NCBI RefSeq assembly: GCF_902833085.1
Contig: NZ_CADFEB010000002.1
Span: 62,001 to 126,000, forward strand
From: Burkholderia ubonensis
GTDB taxonomy: Bacteria > Pseudomonadota > Gammaproteobacteria > Burkholderiales > Burkholderiaceae
Direction of reading: 5' to 3'
Length of the DNA stretch: 64,000 nt
The notes under the pieces are model-generated. The model made no database searches, had not been told where the DNA came from, and saw nothing but the letters and a program-made list of their open reading frames with translations. Each line of letters begins with the position of its first letter. Position 1 is the stretch's first letter. Positions 18,808 through 27,868 of the stretch are shown piece after piece. Made by a program: the position numbers and the translations under genes.

Positions 18808-19611
18808 ATGCATATTCTTTCTTTTTTGAGGGTGCCGTTTAAAAACCGTTATCTATTGACGGAGCTGATCAAGCGCGACATTTCGATCCGATATCGTGGT
18901 TCTTTGATGGGGATAATGTGGGCGGTCGTGAACCCGCTTTTGATGTTGGTTGTCTATACGTTCTTCTTTAGCGTCGTATTCAAGGCGCGTTGGAGCACGG
19001 CAGGCGACTCAAAAGGTGATTTCGCGATGCTGCTGTTTTGCGGTTTGCTGGTGTTCAATTTTCTTGGCGAGTGCTTGAATCGGTCGCCCGCGCTGATTTT
19101 GTCAAACTCGAACTACGTTAAAAAAGTTGTTTTCCCGCTAGAAGTTCTTCCGTGGGTGGTCGTCGGGTCAGCTCTCTTTCATGCTGTCATCGGTTTTGGT
19201 GTGTGGTTTTCCTTCTTTGTTGTTGTGAAGGGATATTTGCACTGGACATCGATGCTGCTTCCGGTTGTGCTCCTTCCGATCATTTTCTTTGCTGCGGGTT
19301 TTTCGTGGCTTTTATCTTCATTTGGGGTTTATCTGCGTGACATTGGTCAGTTTGTGACTATTTTGACCGCCGTGTTGCCATTTACGTCGCCTATTTTCTT
19401 TCCTATTACGGCATTGCCTGAGAATTTTCAGGTGCTTATGTACATTAATCCGCTGACTGTCGTTATTGATCAGGTGCGGAGTGTGCTTTTTTTTGGTGTG
19501 GTCCCAAGTGGGGTTGAGTACGTTGTTTACCTTGCTATATCTCTGATTTTTGCATTTTTGTGCTTTGTCTGGTTCCAAAAAACTCGCCGGGGATTTGCTG
19601 ATGTCATGTGA
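18808..19611 (+). CDS. wzm: O-antigen ABC transporter permease (Wzm)
   Basis: A 267-residue inner-membrane protein with about six hydrophobic helices. The cytoplasmic start NRYLLTELIKRDISIRYRGSLMG followed by WAVVNPLLMLVVYTFFF is the ABC-2 polysaccharide export pattern. With Wzt it moves finished undecaprenyl-linked O-chains to the periplasm. The start is uncertain: ATG 18808 matches family length, but in-frame ATGs exist at 18769 and 18727. The end overlaps wzt by 11 bases. Base composition is distinctly AT-richer than the flanking housekeeping genes. Confidence 0.9.
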   Translation: MHILSFLRVPFKNRYLLTELIKRDISIRYRGSLMGIMWAVVNPLLMLVVYTFFFSVVFKARWSTAGDSKGDFAMLLFCGLLVFNFLGECLNRSPALILSNSNYVKKVVFPLEVLPWVVVGSALFHAVIGFGVWFSFFVVVKGYLHWTSMLLPVVLLPIIFFAAGFSWLLSSFGVYLRDIGQFVTILTAVLPFTSPIFFPITALPENFQVLMYINPLTVVIDQVRSVLFFGVVPSGVEYVVYLAISLIFAFLCFVWFQKTRRGFADVM

Positions 19612-21475
19612 TGACGCTATCTTGCAAGTAAGAGACGTCTCCAAGGTGTTTCATATTTATGACGCACCGGTTGACCGTCTCAAGCAATCTATTATGTCCC
19701 GGTTGTGGAAAGGGCGAGTGGGCGATCGGAGTTATCATAAAGAGTTCTGGGCGCTCAAGGGCGTTGATTTTGACGTGGCTCGCGGAGAAACCGTTGGCGT
19801 GATCGGTAGGAATGGTGCAGGCAAGTCGACTTTACTGCAGATAATCTGCGGGACTCTGCTACCAACCCACGGACACGTGACGGCGCGCGGCAAGATTTCT
19901 GCATTGCTCGAACTAGGTGCCGGGTTCAACCCCGAGTTTACCGGGCGTGACAACGTCATGCTCAGTGGTGCAATTCTGGGCTTAGAACGCGAGGAGATTC
20001 TCAGCAAATTCGACGACATTGCTGCGTTTGCTGACATTGGGCAGTTTATTGATCAGCCGGTTAAGACCTATTCGAGCGGGATGTACGTCCGCCTGGCTTT
20101 TTCAGTGGCGTGCCACGTTGAGCCGGAACTGCTGATCGTTGATGAGGCCTTGGCAGTGGGTGACTCCGTGTTTCAGGCGAAATGCATGAATCGCATTCGC
20201 CGGATGATGGACGACGGGCTGTCATTGCTTTTTGTGAGCCACGACATCAGCGCCGTCAAGTCGCTTTGCTCAAAAGCCGTGTTGCTTGAGCAAGGACAAA
20301 TGGTCGCATTTGCCGACACTGCACATGTCGCAAACCTGTATACGGGGATCGTGCACGAAAAGAAGGCTCAGGATGAGACCGGATTCGAAAAGACGGCGGC
20401 CATCGAGCGCGTCGGCGACGGTGCAGCGACATACCTATCAGTAGAGACCGTCGACGAGTATGGCCGCCCCAAAGAAACCTTCGAACACGGTCAAGACGTG
20501 TACGTGGTTGCCTCGTTCAAGATGAATGTCGATATCTCGATGGTCGGTATCGGCATTCATGTGAGAGACAGAACGGGAGCAGACGTCGCCTACCTTGATA
20601 ACTTGCTCGAGAGCCAATTTCTTACAAATGTCAAAGCGGGCGAAGTATACAAAGCCAAGTGGCGGATCCCGTGTGCGTTTGTGCGAGGGCGCTATGACAT
20701 CGCAGCAGTGGTTTCCAGGCCGGGTCCTGACGCTGACCCGATGAGTCAGATTGCCGAAGATTACGTGATCGCCGATTTCGTGGCCGTCGCTACGCAATTT
20801 GGTGTGATAGGCGAGTGGAACATCTACGGGAATTTGCGTTTCGGTGCGTTGGAGGAAATCCAGTTTCTGACGCAGGAAACAGAAGAAGACAATGTTCTTG
20901 CGCTCGACGTTCCTCCCAAGGTGTTGACTGACGTCGATCCCGGCATGTCGCCGTTGATGCTGCACATCGCGTGCGGGCACAACGTTATACCGGGCTGGAT
21001 AAACATCGACGCGTATGGCGGAGCCGACGTGTACCGATGGGATCTTGCGAAGGGATTGCCGTTTCCTGACGGTTCGGTCGACTATATTTTTACCGAGCAT
21101 TTTATTGAGCATCTTCCGAAGGCTAGCGGGCTGGCGTTTCTCGGCGAGGCTCGTCGAGTTCTCAAGCCGGGGGGGATTCTTCGACTTTCGACACCGTCGC
21201 TAGAGTATCTCGTCAGTCGATATGCAGAAGGGAAATTGGACGAATGGGCAGACGTCGGTTGGGTCGTTCAAGAAGGGGCGGACCTCATTAATGAGAGTCT
21301 TCGTAATTGGGGGCATCAATACATGTATGATGCCGCCGCGCTTTCCTCGGCAATGAAACAGGCCGGATTTGTAAATATTTCCGTCGTCCCATGGCGTGAA
21401 AGTGATCACGTATCACTGAAAGGCTTAGAATGCAGACCATTTCATCAAGATCTAATTTTTGAAGGAAGCAAGTAA
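19601..21475 (+). CDS. wzt: O-antigen ABC transporter ATPase Wzt fused to a C-terminal methyltransferase
   Basis: A 624-residue protein of three parts. Residues 1 to about 245 are the ABC ATPase: Walker A GRNGAGKST at 69-77, signature YSSGMYVRLAFS, Walker B LLIVDEALAVGD. Residues about 270-440 match the Wzt carbohydrate-binding domain that reads the O-chain end. From about 450 on, LHIACGHNVIPGWINID, DGSVDYIFTEHFIEHL and EARRVLKPGGILRLS form a SAM-dependent methyltransferase domain. Most Wzt proteins stop after the second domain (about 400-440 residues). The fusion suggests that chain-end methylation, the known termination signal in ABC-type O-antigens, is coupled to export. ATG 19601 overlaps wzm. 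Confidence 0.92.
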   Translation: MSCDDAILQVRDVSKVFHIYDAPVDRLKQSIMSRLWKGRVGDRSYHKEFWALKGVDFDVARGETVGVIGRNGAGKSTLLQIICGTLLPTHGHVTARGKISALLELGAGFNPEFTGRDNVMLSGAILGLEREEILSKFDDIAAFADIGQFIDQPVKTYSSGMYVRLAFSVACHVEPELLIVDEALAVGDSVFQAKCMNRIRRMMDDGLSLLFVSHDISAVKSLCSKAVLLEQGQMVAFADTAHVANLYTGIVHEKKAQDETGFEKTAAIERVGDGAATYLSVETVDEYGRPKETFEHGQDVYVVASFKMNVDISMVGIGIHVRDRTGADVAYLDNLLESQFLTNVKAGEVYKAKWRIPCAFVRGRYDIAAVVSRPGPDADPMSQIAEDYVIADFVAVATQFGVIGEWNIYGNLRFGALEEIQFLTQETEEDNVLALDVPPKVLTDVDPGMSPLMLHIACGHNVIPGWINIDAYGGADVYRWDLAKGLPFPDGSVDYIFTEHFIEHLPKASGLAFLGEARRVLKPGGILRLSTPSLEYLVSRYAEGKLDEWADVGWVVQEGADLINESLRNWGHQYMYDAAALSSAMKQAGFVNISVVPWRESDHVSLKGLECRPFHQDLIFEGSK

Positions 21476-22554
21476 TGATAATTACGGTGACTAAGCCTAC
21501 ATTGCCAGACCTTGATGAATACGTGGAATTGCTCGAGGGGATTTGGCGCAGAGAGTGGCTGACCAATCACGGCCCGTTGGTAAACGAGCTTGAGGCGAAG
21601 TTGAAGGAATTGCTTGGGGTTCCAAATACTTTGTTTCTCTCGAACGGTACGATAGCGCTTCAAATCGCAATCAAGGCACTTGAGCTGAAGGGCGAGATTA
21701 TTACCACTCCGTTTAGCTATGTGGCGACTACGTCGAGCATCGTGTGGGAGGGTTGCAAACCGGTAATGGTTGACATTCTGCCTACCAGTCTGACTATTGA
21801 TCCGGAAAAGATTGAAGCTGCCATCACGGAACGAACGACCGCAATACTGGCAACACATGTGTTCGGCAATGCATGCGAAATCAGCGCAATTCAGGAAATC
21901 GCCGATAAGCACAATTTGAAAGTTGTCTACGATGCTGCACACGCGTTCGGGACGCAGTATAAGGGCAAATCAATCTTGCACTATGGCGATATTTCGACGA
22001 CCAGCTATCATGCAACGAAATTGTTCCATACGGTGGAAGGTGGCGGTGTATTTTGTGAGGATCCCGCACTTCTCGAGCGGATGGCGCTGCTGCGGAATTT
22101 TGGACACTTGAGTCCAACTTCGTTCGGCCCACCGGGCATAAATGGGAAGAACAGTGAGCTGCATGCAGCAATGGGGTTGCTGAATCTTAAAAGAATCGAC
22201 TCGGTTCTTGCAAAACGCCAGTCCGTTGCTGCACGCTATGATCGCAATTTTGCAGGCTCGAAATTGACGCGCCCTGTCATTACGAAAGGGTGCGCGTTTA
22301 ATGACGCGTACTATGCGGTTATCTTTCCGAGTGAAACCGATCTGCTTCGTACTCTGACGCTCCTGAACGAACATGGCATCGTTCCGCGACGCTACTTTTA
22401 CCCGTCACTGTCTCAGCTGTCCTATGTTGAGCCGTTCGACGTGCCGGTGTCGGAAGATATTTCGCGGAGAGTTTTGTGTCTTCCGACGTACTACACGATT
22501 TCGGATTCTGAGGTCGATATGATTAGCCAGTTGGTCCTTCGGGGGCAGAGGTAG
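21475..22554 (+). CDS. DegT/DnrJ/EryC1/StrS family sugar aminotransferase (VioA-like)
   Basis: A 359-residue PLP-dependent aminotransferase of nucleotide sugars. REWLTNHGPLVNELE at the start, SNGTIALQIAIKAL, the Asp-containing VVYDAAHAFG and the PLP-lysine motif SYHATKLFHTVEGG are diagnostic. With RmlA/RmlB supplying dTDP-4-keto-6-deoxyglucose, the likely product is a dTDP-4-amino-4,6-dideoxyhexose, as made by VioA. The exact sugar is inferred. The start overlaps the wzt stop as TAATG, so translation is coupled. Confidence 0.88.
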   Translation: MIITVTKPTLPDLDEYVELLEGIWRREWLTNHGPLVNELEAKLKELLGVPNTLFLSNGTIALQIAIKALELKGEIITTPFSYVATTSSIVWEGCKPVMVDILPTSLTIDPEKIEAAITERTTAILATHVFGNACEISAIQEIADKHNLKVVYDAAHAFGTQYKGKSILHYGDISTTSYHATKLFHTVEGGGVFCEDPALLERMALLRNFGHLSPTSFGPPGINGKNSELHAAMGLLNLKRIDSVLAKRQSVAARYDRNFAGSKLTRPVITKGCAFNDAYYAVIFPSETDLLRTLTLLNEHGIVPRRYFYPSLSQLSYVEPFDVPVSEDISRRVLCLPTYYTISDSEVDMISQLVLRGQR

Positions 22555-22556
22555 AC

Positions 22557-23498
22557 ATGAAGGATTCAAACAAACCGCGGATTTCAGTGCTTCTGGTTAC
22601 CTATAATCATGAAGAATATGTCGCCGACGCATTGAAGAGCATCATCAATCAGAACTACGACGGGTTTATTCAGATTGTCGTGGCGGATGACGCGTCAACC
22701 GACGGCACGTTGGCCGTGATCAAGGGGTATGAAGGAATCGATTCGCGATTTTCATTTAAGTACTTGGATTCGACAAAGAATCGAGGGATTACGCGAAATT
22801 ACCAACGCGCCTTCGCAGAATGTGAAACCGAATATGTGGCCGTTCTCGAGGGTGACGATCTGTGGACGCATCGCAAAAAACTCACCAAGCAGATTGGCAT
22901 TATGGATGATTGCTCGGAATGTGTGATGTGTGCGTCGAATTACTTTATCTGGGACGAGGGCGGTGCACGATTTACTTCGCGCACGTCTGTAGATTCGCTT
23001 GGATTTATGTATATCGATAGTCGCTATATTATCGGGGATAATTTGCCAGGGAATTTCTCGGCATGCATGTATCGTACGAGCGCTCTTCGTAGAATTGATC
23101 AACGGCTTTTTGATCTGAAGGCATATGATTGGGCGGTAAACATCTGCATTGGTATGCAGGGGCTAATTGCATATGCGCATGAACCGTTGTCAATTTATCG
23201 CGTTCATGGAGGTGGTGCGTGGAGCGGACTAAGCTCTGCGGATAAGATTCAGGAGCAGCTTGATGCTGTGGACGCATACGACAAGTTTACGAATGGAATC
23301 TTTGCGCACGAATTTGGCACGTTGCGTCGAAATTTAAAACAACGACAACTGCTCGAAAAAGGATCGTCGGCCGTAGGCGTGAAGGCGGGGTTGAGAGGTG
23401 TCAAGCGCGCAGTAAAGATGTTGACGCCGCCAGTAATGATTCATTTGGCGCGTTTGGTATTGCCCCCGGCGTTTTTTGTAATGCTGACTCGTCTTTAA
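22557..23498 (+). CDS. Glycosyltransferase family 2
   Basis: A 313-residue GT-A glycosyltransferase. ISVLLVTYNHEEYVADAL and VVADDASTDGT form the nucleotide-sugar pocket, and VAVLEGDDLWT is the metal-binding acidic motif. No membrane segment except a weakly hydrophobic C-terminus. It begins 2 bases after the aminotransferase stop and lies in the AT-rich middle of the locus. Donor and linkage cannot be read from sequence. Confidence 0.88.
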   Translation: MKDSNKPRISVLLVTYNHEEYVADALKSIINQNYDGFIQIVVADDASTDGTLAVIKGYEGIDSRFSFKYLDSTKNRGITRNYQRAFAECETEYVAVLEGDDLWTHRKKLTKQIGIMDDCSECVMCASNYFIWDEGGARFTSRTSVDSLGFMYIDSRYIIGDNLPGNFSACMYRTSALRRIDQRLFDLKAYDWAVNICIGMQGLIAYAHEPLSIYRVHGGGAWSGLSSADKIQEQLDAVDAYDKFTNGIFAHEFGTLRRNLKQRQLLEKGSSAVGVKAGLRGVKRAVKMLTPPVMIHLARLVLPPAFFVMLTRL

Positions 23499-23514
23499 TT
23501 TGCCTGGAGTTTAT

Positions 23515-24612
23515 GTGACAAATCCTCTCGTTTCAGTGATTATGCCGAGCTACAATCACGGCCTGTTTGTTGCCGATGCGATTGGTAGCGTGTTGTCGCA
23601 ATCATTCGGCGATTATGAATTTCTTATCTCTGACGATGGGTCTAAGGATGATACGGTAGAGGTAATCGAGCGCTTTGATGATCCAAGAATAAAATTGAAG
23701 GCAAATCGGATCAATAGAGGTGCATGCGTCGTCCATAATGAGCTGCTTGATATGGCGCGAGGGAAATATGTCGCGTTGATCAATTCGGATGACATGTGGA
23801 AGCCCGGGAAACTTGCTTTGCAAGTGAATTATATGGAAAGCCATCCTGAAATAGGTGGTCACTTTGGGCGTGCATCTTACATCGATAAAGATGGGGGGGC
23901 GCTGTCGAAGAGTGACGTCGCGTTCGGGCGGGTATTTGATCAGTCAAACAGGTCGCAGGGTGATTGGCTGAGATTTTTCTTTGATATCGGTAATTGTCTG
24001 TGTCATCCGACTAGCCTCATTAGGCGAGAATGCTATGTGGAGTTGGGGGGCTACAACAATCGCATGCGTCAATTGCCGGACTATGATATGTGGGTGCGAT
24101 TTATAAAATCGTACAAAATTCATATCGATGACGCTCCGCTAATTGATTTTCGTGTGTTGCCGGGGGAGAACGCCAGTGCGCACACGTCGGAAAATTCTAT
24201 TCGTACAATTAATGAGCATTATCTAATTGCCGCGCATTTTTTTGACAATGTCGGCTCGAATCTGTTTGTGAATGCATTTCGTGATCGAATCAAATGCAGC
24301 GAAGGTGCATCGCGCGAGGTGATGGAGATCGAGAAGACTTTGCAATATTTCGTTCATAATCAATGGCTTGGCGGTGTCTACAAGGCGGTGGGACTGCGTC
24401 GGCTGTTCGATCATTTGTGTGACGAGCGGCAAAGGGAAATTCTCGAACGCGACTATGGTATTGACGATCGTGAGTTTCAAAAAATGTCGGCCGGTTTTGA
24501 CGCGTTTCGACCGAATATTCCGTTGGCTACGGTGCCTGATCATCTGATTAAGGACGAATTTGTCAAGCGGGTTAAATATCGGATTGTGCGGCGATTTGCG
24601 CGACGTCGTTAA
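23515..24612 (+). CDS. Glycosyltransferase family 2
   Basis: A 365-residue GT-A glycosyltransferase: VSVIMPSYNHGLFVADAI, then LISDDGSKDDT and VALINSDDMWKPGKL as the acidic metal-binding motif, and LPDYDMWVRFIKSY further on. GTG 23515 is chosen because TGGAG lies 8 bases upstream; an in-frame TTG at 23500 would add 5 residues. Related in layout to the preceding transferase; the two may act on successive sugars. Confidence 0.87.
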   Translation: MTNPLVSVIMPSYNHGLFVADAIGSVLSQSFGDYEFLISDDGSKDDTVEVIERFDDPRIKLKANRINRGACVVHNELLDMARGKYVALINSDDMWKPGKLALQVNYMESHPEIGGHFGRASYIDKDGGALSKSDVAFGRVFDQSNRSQGDWLRFFFDIGNCLCHPTSLIRRECYVELGGYNNRMRQLPDYDMWVRFIKSYKIHIDDAPLIDFRVLPGENASAHTSENSIRTINEHYLIAAHFFDNVGSNLFVNAFRDRIKCSEGASREVMEIEKTLQYFVHNQWLGGVYKAVGLRRLFDHLCDERQREILERDYGIDDREFQKMSAGFDAFRPNIPLATVPDHLIKDEFVKRVKYRIVRRFARRR

Positions 24613-24647
24613 AGACGCTCTGATGGAATAGGGTAGGGGTTCGGATT

Positions 24648-25943
24648 ATGAAAAAGTGGAATGTATTGGTTTACCCTGCGGGTACGGAAATAGGATTGGA
24701 GATTGCGCGTTCGCTGAGTTTCTCCAAGCATTTTAACTTGGTTGGGGCGAATTCCATTCGTGACCACTCAGATATACTGTTTCCGACGCTGATTTGTGAT
24801 CTTCCGGATGTGCGGAATAAAGATGCACTTCTATCGCGAATCTCGGAGATAGTTGAGGGGCATCAAATTGATTTGGTGTTTCCTGCGCACGACGAAGTGA
24901 TGGAGTTGTTCTCTACGGTTGCGTTCACGGGGGCGGTGGTTATTGCTCCAACTCGTGAAGCGGCTGCCATCATGCGATACAAGAGCACAACTTACGAGGC
25001 CCTGGCAGACACATCGTTTCTGCCAAAAGTGTTCGATGAACTGAATGCTCAGGACGCCGTTTTGCCTCTGTTTGCTCGCCCAGACAGAGGGCAAGGTTCG
25101 GTTGGCGTATTCAAGATCAACTCGAAGGAGCAGCTGACGGAATGCTGGGGCGATGACCAGAAGTACATCGTAACCGAATTCCTTCCTGGCGCCGAGTACA
25201 CGGTCGATTGCTATACCGCACGTGACGGAAGCCTGCAGTATCTTTGCGCGCGAGAAAGGCAACGTATTCGAAATGGGATATGCGTGAGAGCAGAAGAACA
25301 AGATCCTGCCGAATTCTTGCCGATTGCTGAAGAAATCGCGAAGCGGATTCCTGTTCGCGGACCGTGGTTTTTTCAGGTCAAGCGCGATAGCCAAGGGGCA
25401 CTCAAGCTGATGGAAGTTGCGAATCGGATTGCGGGAACTATGGGGTATGAGCGACTAAAGGGGGTCAATCTTGTTCAGGCGGCACTTTGGGAGGCTTTGG
25501 GCAAATCCGTGTCGCTGCCTAAGGTTCCGGCGGCTTCCTTCATCTATGATCGGGCATTGTACGAGGGCATCAAGTTTGAGGGCAGGCTTGAACACTTGTA
25601 CGTCGATCTGGACGATACGCTGCTGTTTGCCGACGGATCGGTGAATTACGAACTCATAGGCTATATCGTCGGGCTCAGGTTGAATCGTGGGACGAAGGTT
25701 ACCTTGATAACCCGCCATGATCGGAGCGTTGACGAAACATTGGCTAAGTTGGGTATTGCTGAGCAATTCGACAAGATCGTTCACCTTGACAAGGTCGAGA
25801 GTAAAGCGCCTTATGTGGTTGGGGAGAACGTCGCGTTTGTGGACGATTCGCATGCCGAGCGTCGTGCTGTCTCGGAGGCAAACCCGACTGCACTTTGTTT
25901 CGGACCGGAGGCTCAGCGGGTCTTGTCCGGATATCTGGTCTAG
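24648..25943 (+). CDS. ATP-grasp ligase fused to a HAD-like phosphatase domain
   Basis: A 431-residue two-domain protein. The N-terminal part has a pre-ATP-grasp start (VLVYPAGTEIGLEIARSL) and ATP-grasp motifs FARPDRGQGSVGVF, VTEFLPGAEYTVD and LMEVANRIAG. From about residue 315 a HAD domain follows: YVDLDDTLL gives the nucleophile DxD motif, LITRHD the second motif, and FVDDSHAERRAV the metal site. ATP-grasp enzymes join a carboxylate to an amine via an acyl phosphate. Beside a 4-amino-sugar aminotransferase it could acylate the amino group with an amino acid or similar acid. That role is inference; the fusion is uncommon in O-antigen loci. Confidence 0.82.
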   Translation: MKKWNVLVYPAGTEIGLEIARSLSFSKHFNLVGANSIRDHSDILFPTLICDLPDVRNKDALLSRISEIVEGHQIDLVFPAHDEVMELFSTVAFTGAVVIAPTREAAAIMRYKSTTYEALADTSFLPKVFDELNAQDAVLPLFARPDRGQGSVGVFKINSKEQLTECWGDDQKYIVTEFLPGAEYTVDCYTARDGSLQYLCARERQRIRNGICVRAEEQDPAEFLPIAEEIAKRIPVRGPWFFQVKRDSQGALKLMEVANRIAGTMGYERLKGVNLVQAALWEALGKSVSLPKVPAASFIYDRALYEGIKFEGRLEHLYVDLDDTLLFADGSVNYELIGYIVGLRLNRGTKVTLITRHDRSVDETLAKLGIAEQFDKIVHLDKVESKAPYVVGENVAFVDDSHAERRAVSEANPTALCFGPEAQRVLSGYLV

Positions 25944-26034
25944 GGCGCAATGGCTTGGTCCCGGTCTCTACCGGGCCTAATGCTCTGCGCAAACCCGTTT
26001 CGGCGCTTCCAAATACTACAAAGGTACCGGGCGT

Positions 26035-26901
26035 ATGACAGTCCGGTACGGTCAAATGAACATTGAAGTTGTGTCGGGTTCTGAAATCCGTGGTTTGTCG
26101 GTTTCCATCGTCGTGTACCGGCCAGATCTTGAGCGGCTGACAGGCACGCTTGGTACGCTTGCAGCTGCATGTAAGATGCTGCGTACAATTCGACAGGAAC
26201 TGCCCGTCGAAGTGTGCTTGGTAGACAATGGTGGCCTGCCCGACTTTGGCGCGTCGCTCGACGCACTGCGCGCTTACAATATCGTTTGCACGACGCTGAC
26301 AGGACACGGCAACATCGGTTATGGCCGCGGTCACAACTTGGCAATCGAGAAGTCATGTAGTCGCTATCACCTAGTGTTGAACCCTGACATCGATATCGAT
26401 CCGGATGCATTGATCGAGGCGTTCGCTTTTCTCGATGCCCATGCAGATGTTGCGCTGTTGACGCCACGCATCGATGATCAGCAAAGGCGTATGCAGTACC
26501 TGTGTCGCCGCTATCCGACGATGGTCGATTTGTTCGTGCGCGGTTTCTTTCCAGAGAATCTGCGTAGGCTCTTCGCGCGGCGCCTTGCGAGCTACGAGAT
26601 GCAAGATGTCGTCAACGACCGAGACATTGTCTGGGATCCTCCTATCGTCAGCGGTTGCTTCATGCTGTTTCGCACTCGTGTGCTTAAGCAACTCGGCGGC
26701 TTTGATCCTCGTTATTTTCTTTATTTCGAGGACTACGACCTGAGCTTGCGCACCAACGAAATCGCGCGCGTGGCCTATGTTCCTTCGGTGCATGTAGTCC
26801 ACCACGGCGGCGGAGCATCCCGCAAGGGGTTCGCGCACATCCGCATGTTCGGGGCGTCCGCGTTCAAGTTCTTCAATCGCTTCGGATGGAGGTTGTGGTG
26901 A
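26035..26901 (+). CDS. wbiF: Glycosyltransferase family 2 (WbbL/RfbF-like rhamnosyltransferase)
   Basis: A 288-residue GT2 enzyme. SVSIVVYRPDLERL starts the fold, VCLVDNGG and GHGNIGYGRGHNLAIE follow, LVLNPDIDIDPDAL is the metal-binding motif and SGCFMLFRTRVLKQLGGFD the acceptor region. This pattern is characteristic of rhamnosyltransferases acting on lipid-linked GlcNAc or QuiNAc. The gene is GC-rich again, unlike the transferases before it, and marks the start of the conserved end of the locus. In-frame ATG 26056 is an alternative start. The symbol rests on synteny with B. pseudomallei wbiF-I. Confidence 0.8.
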   Translation: MTVRYGQMNIEVVSGSEIRGLSVSIVVYRPDLERLTGTLGTLAAACKMLRTIRQELPVEVCLVDNGGLPDFGASLDALRAYNIVCTTLTGHGNIGYGRGHNLAIEKSCSRYHLVLNPDIDIDPDALIEAFAFLDAHADVALLTPRIDDQQRRMQYLCRRYPTMVDLFVRGFFPENLRRLFARRLASYEMQDVVNDRDIVWDPPIVSGCFMLFRTRVLKQLGGFDPRYFLYFEDYDLSLRTNEIARVAYVPSVHVVHHGGGASRKGFAHIRMFGASAFKFFNRFGWRLW

Positions 26902-27860
26902 GCAGCATTGTTGTGACTGGTGCGAACGGCTTCGTTGGTCGCGCAGTATGCCGACTGGCGCTCGCGGCAGGGCATACGGTCACTGCTTTGGTGCGTCGCC
27001 CGGGCGGATGCGTCCTGGGCGTACGCGAATGGGTGCACTGCGCCGCCGATTTCGACGGGTTAGATGCAGCGTGGCCGCTGGATCTCGACGCGGATTGCAT
27101 CGTCCATCTGGCCGCGCGCGTGCACGTCATGCGCGACGAATCACCCGATCCGGATGCAGCGTTCGAGGCGACGAACGTCGCTGGTACCCTACGCGTCGCC
27201 GAGGCCGCGCGTGCGCACGGCGTACGCAGGATCGTCTTCGCAAGCAGCATTAAGGCCATTGGCGAACACGATGCGGGTGCGCCGCTTGCGGAAGACGCGA
27301 TGCCCGCCCCACAAGACGCATACGGGCGTTCGAAACTGTGCGCCGAACGACAACTCGCGCAGTTCGGCGAATCGATTGATCTTGACGTAGTGATTGTCCG
27401 TCCGCCGCTCGTCTACGGGCCGGACGTCGGTGCGAATTTCCTGCGAATGCTAGACGCCGTGTCGCGCGGCACGCCGCTGCCGCTCGGCGCGATTCCCGCA
27501 CGACGCAGTATCGTCTATGTCGACAACCTGGCGGATGCTCTGTTGCTGTGCGCGACCGATCCTCGCGCAGCACTCGGCTGTTTCCACGTCGCAGACGACG
27601 ATGCACCGTCGGTTACCGCGCTGCTGCAGATGGTCGGCGATGCACTCGGCAAGCCGGCGCGGCTTTTTCCAGTGCCGGCTGGCGCGCTGCGCGTGCTGGG
27701 CCGCGTGACTGGGCGCCGTGCTGCGATTGACCGCCTGACGAGCAGCCTGCAACTGGACGCGAGCCACTTGAAGCGCGTGCTCGGATGGTGTCCCCTATAT
27801 ACGACCCGACAAGGTCTCGAAGCGACTGCCATGTGGTATCGTTCGCGCGATACTGAATAA
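26898..27860 (+). CDS. wbiG: NAD-dependent epimerase/reductase for UDP-QuiNAc/FucNAc type sugars (WbpV-like)
   Basis: A 320-residue extended SDR protein. VVTGANGFVGRAVCRLAL binds NAD, FASSIKAIGEHD lies near residue 115 and AYGRSKLCAERQL gives YxxxK. It belongs to the branch including WbpV and RmlD-like UDP-4-keto sugar reductases, which reduce the product of WbpM-type dehydratases. GTG 26898 is chosen: GGAGG sits 5 bases upstream and it overlaps the previous stop as GTGA. It forms a cassette with wbiH and wbiI. Confidence 0.85.
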   Translation: MSSIVVTGANGFVGRAVCRLALAAGHTVTALVRRPGGCVLGVREWVHCAADFDGLDAAWPLDLDADCIVHLAARVHVMRDESPDPDAAFEATNVAGTLRVAEAARAHGVRRIVFASSIKAIGEHDAGAPLAEDAMPAPQDAYGRSKLCAERQLAQFGESIDLDVVIVRPPLVYGPDVGANFLRMLDAVSRGTPLPLGAIPARRSIVYVDNLADALLLCATDPRAALGCFHVADDDAPSVTALLQMVGDALGKPARLFPVPAGALRVLGRVTGRRAAIDRLTSSLQLDASHLKRVLGWCPLYTTRQGLEATAMWYRSRDTE

Positions 27861-27868
27861 TAGGCAAT

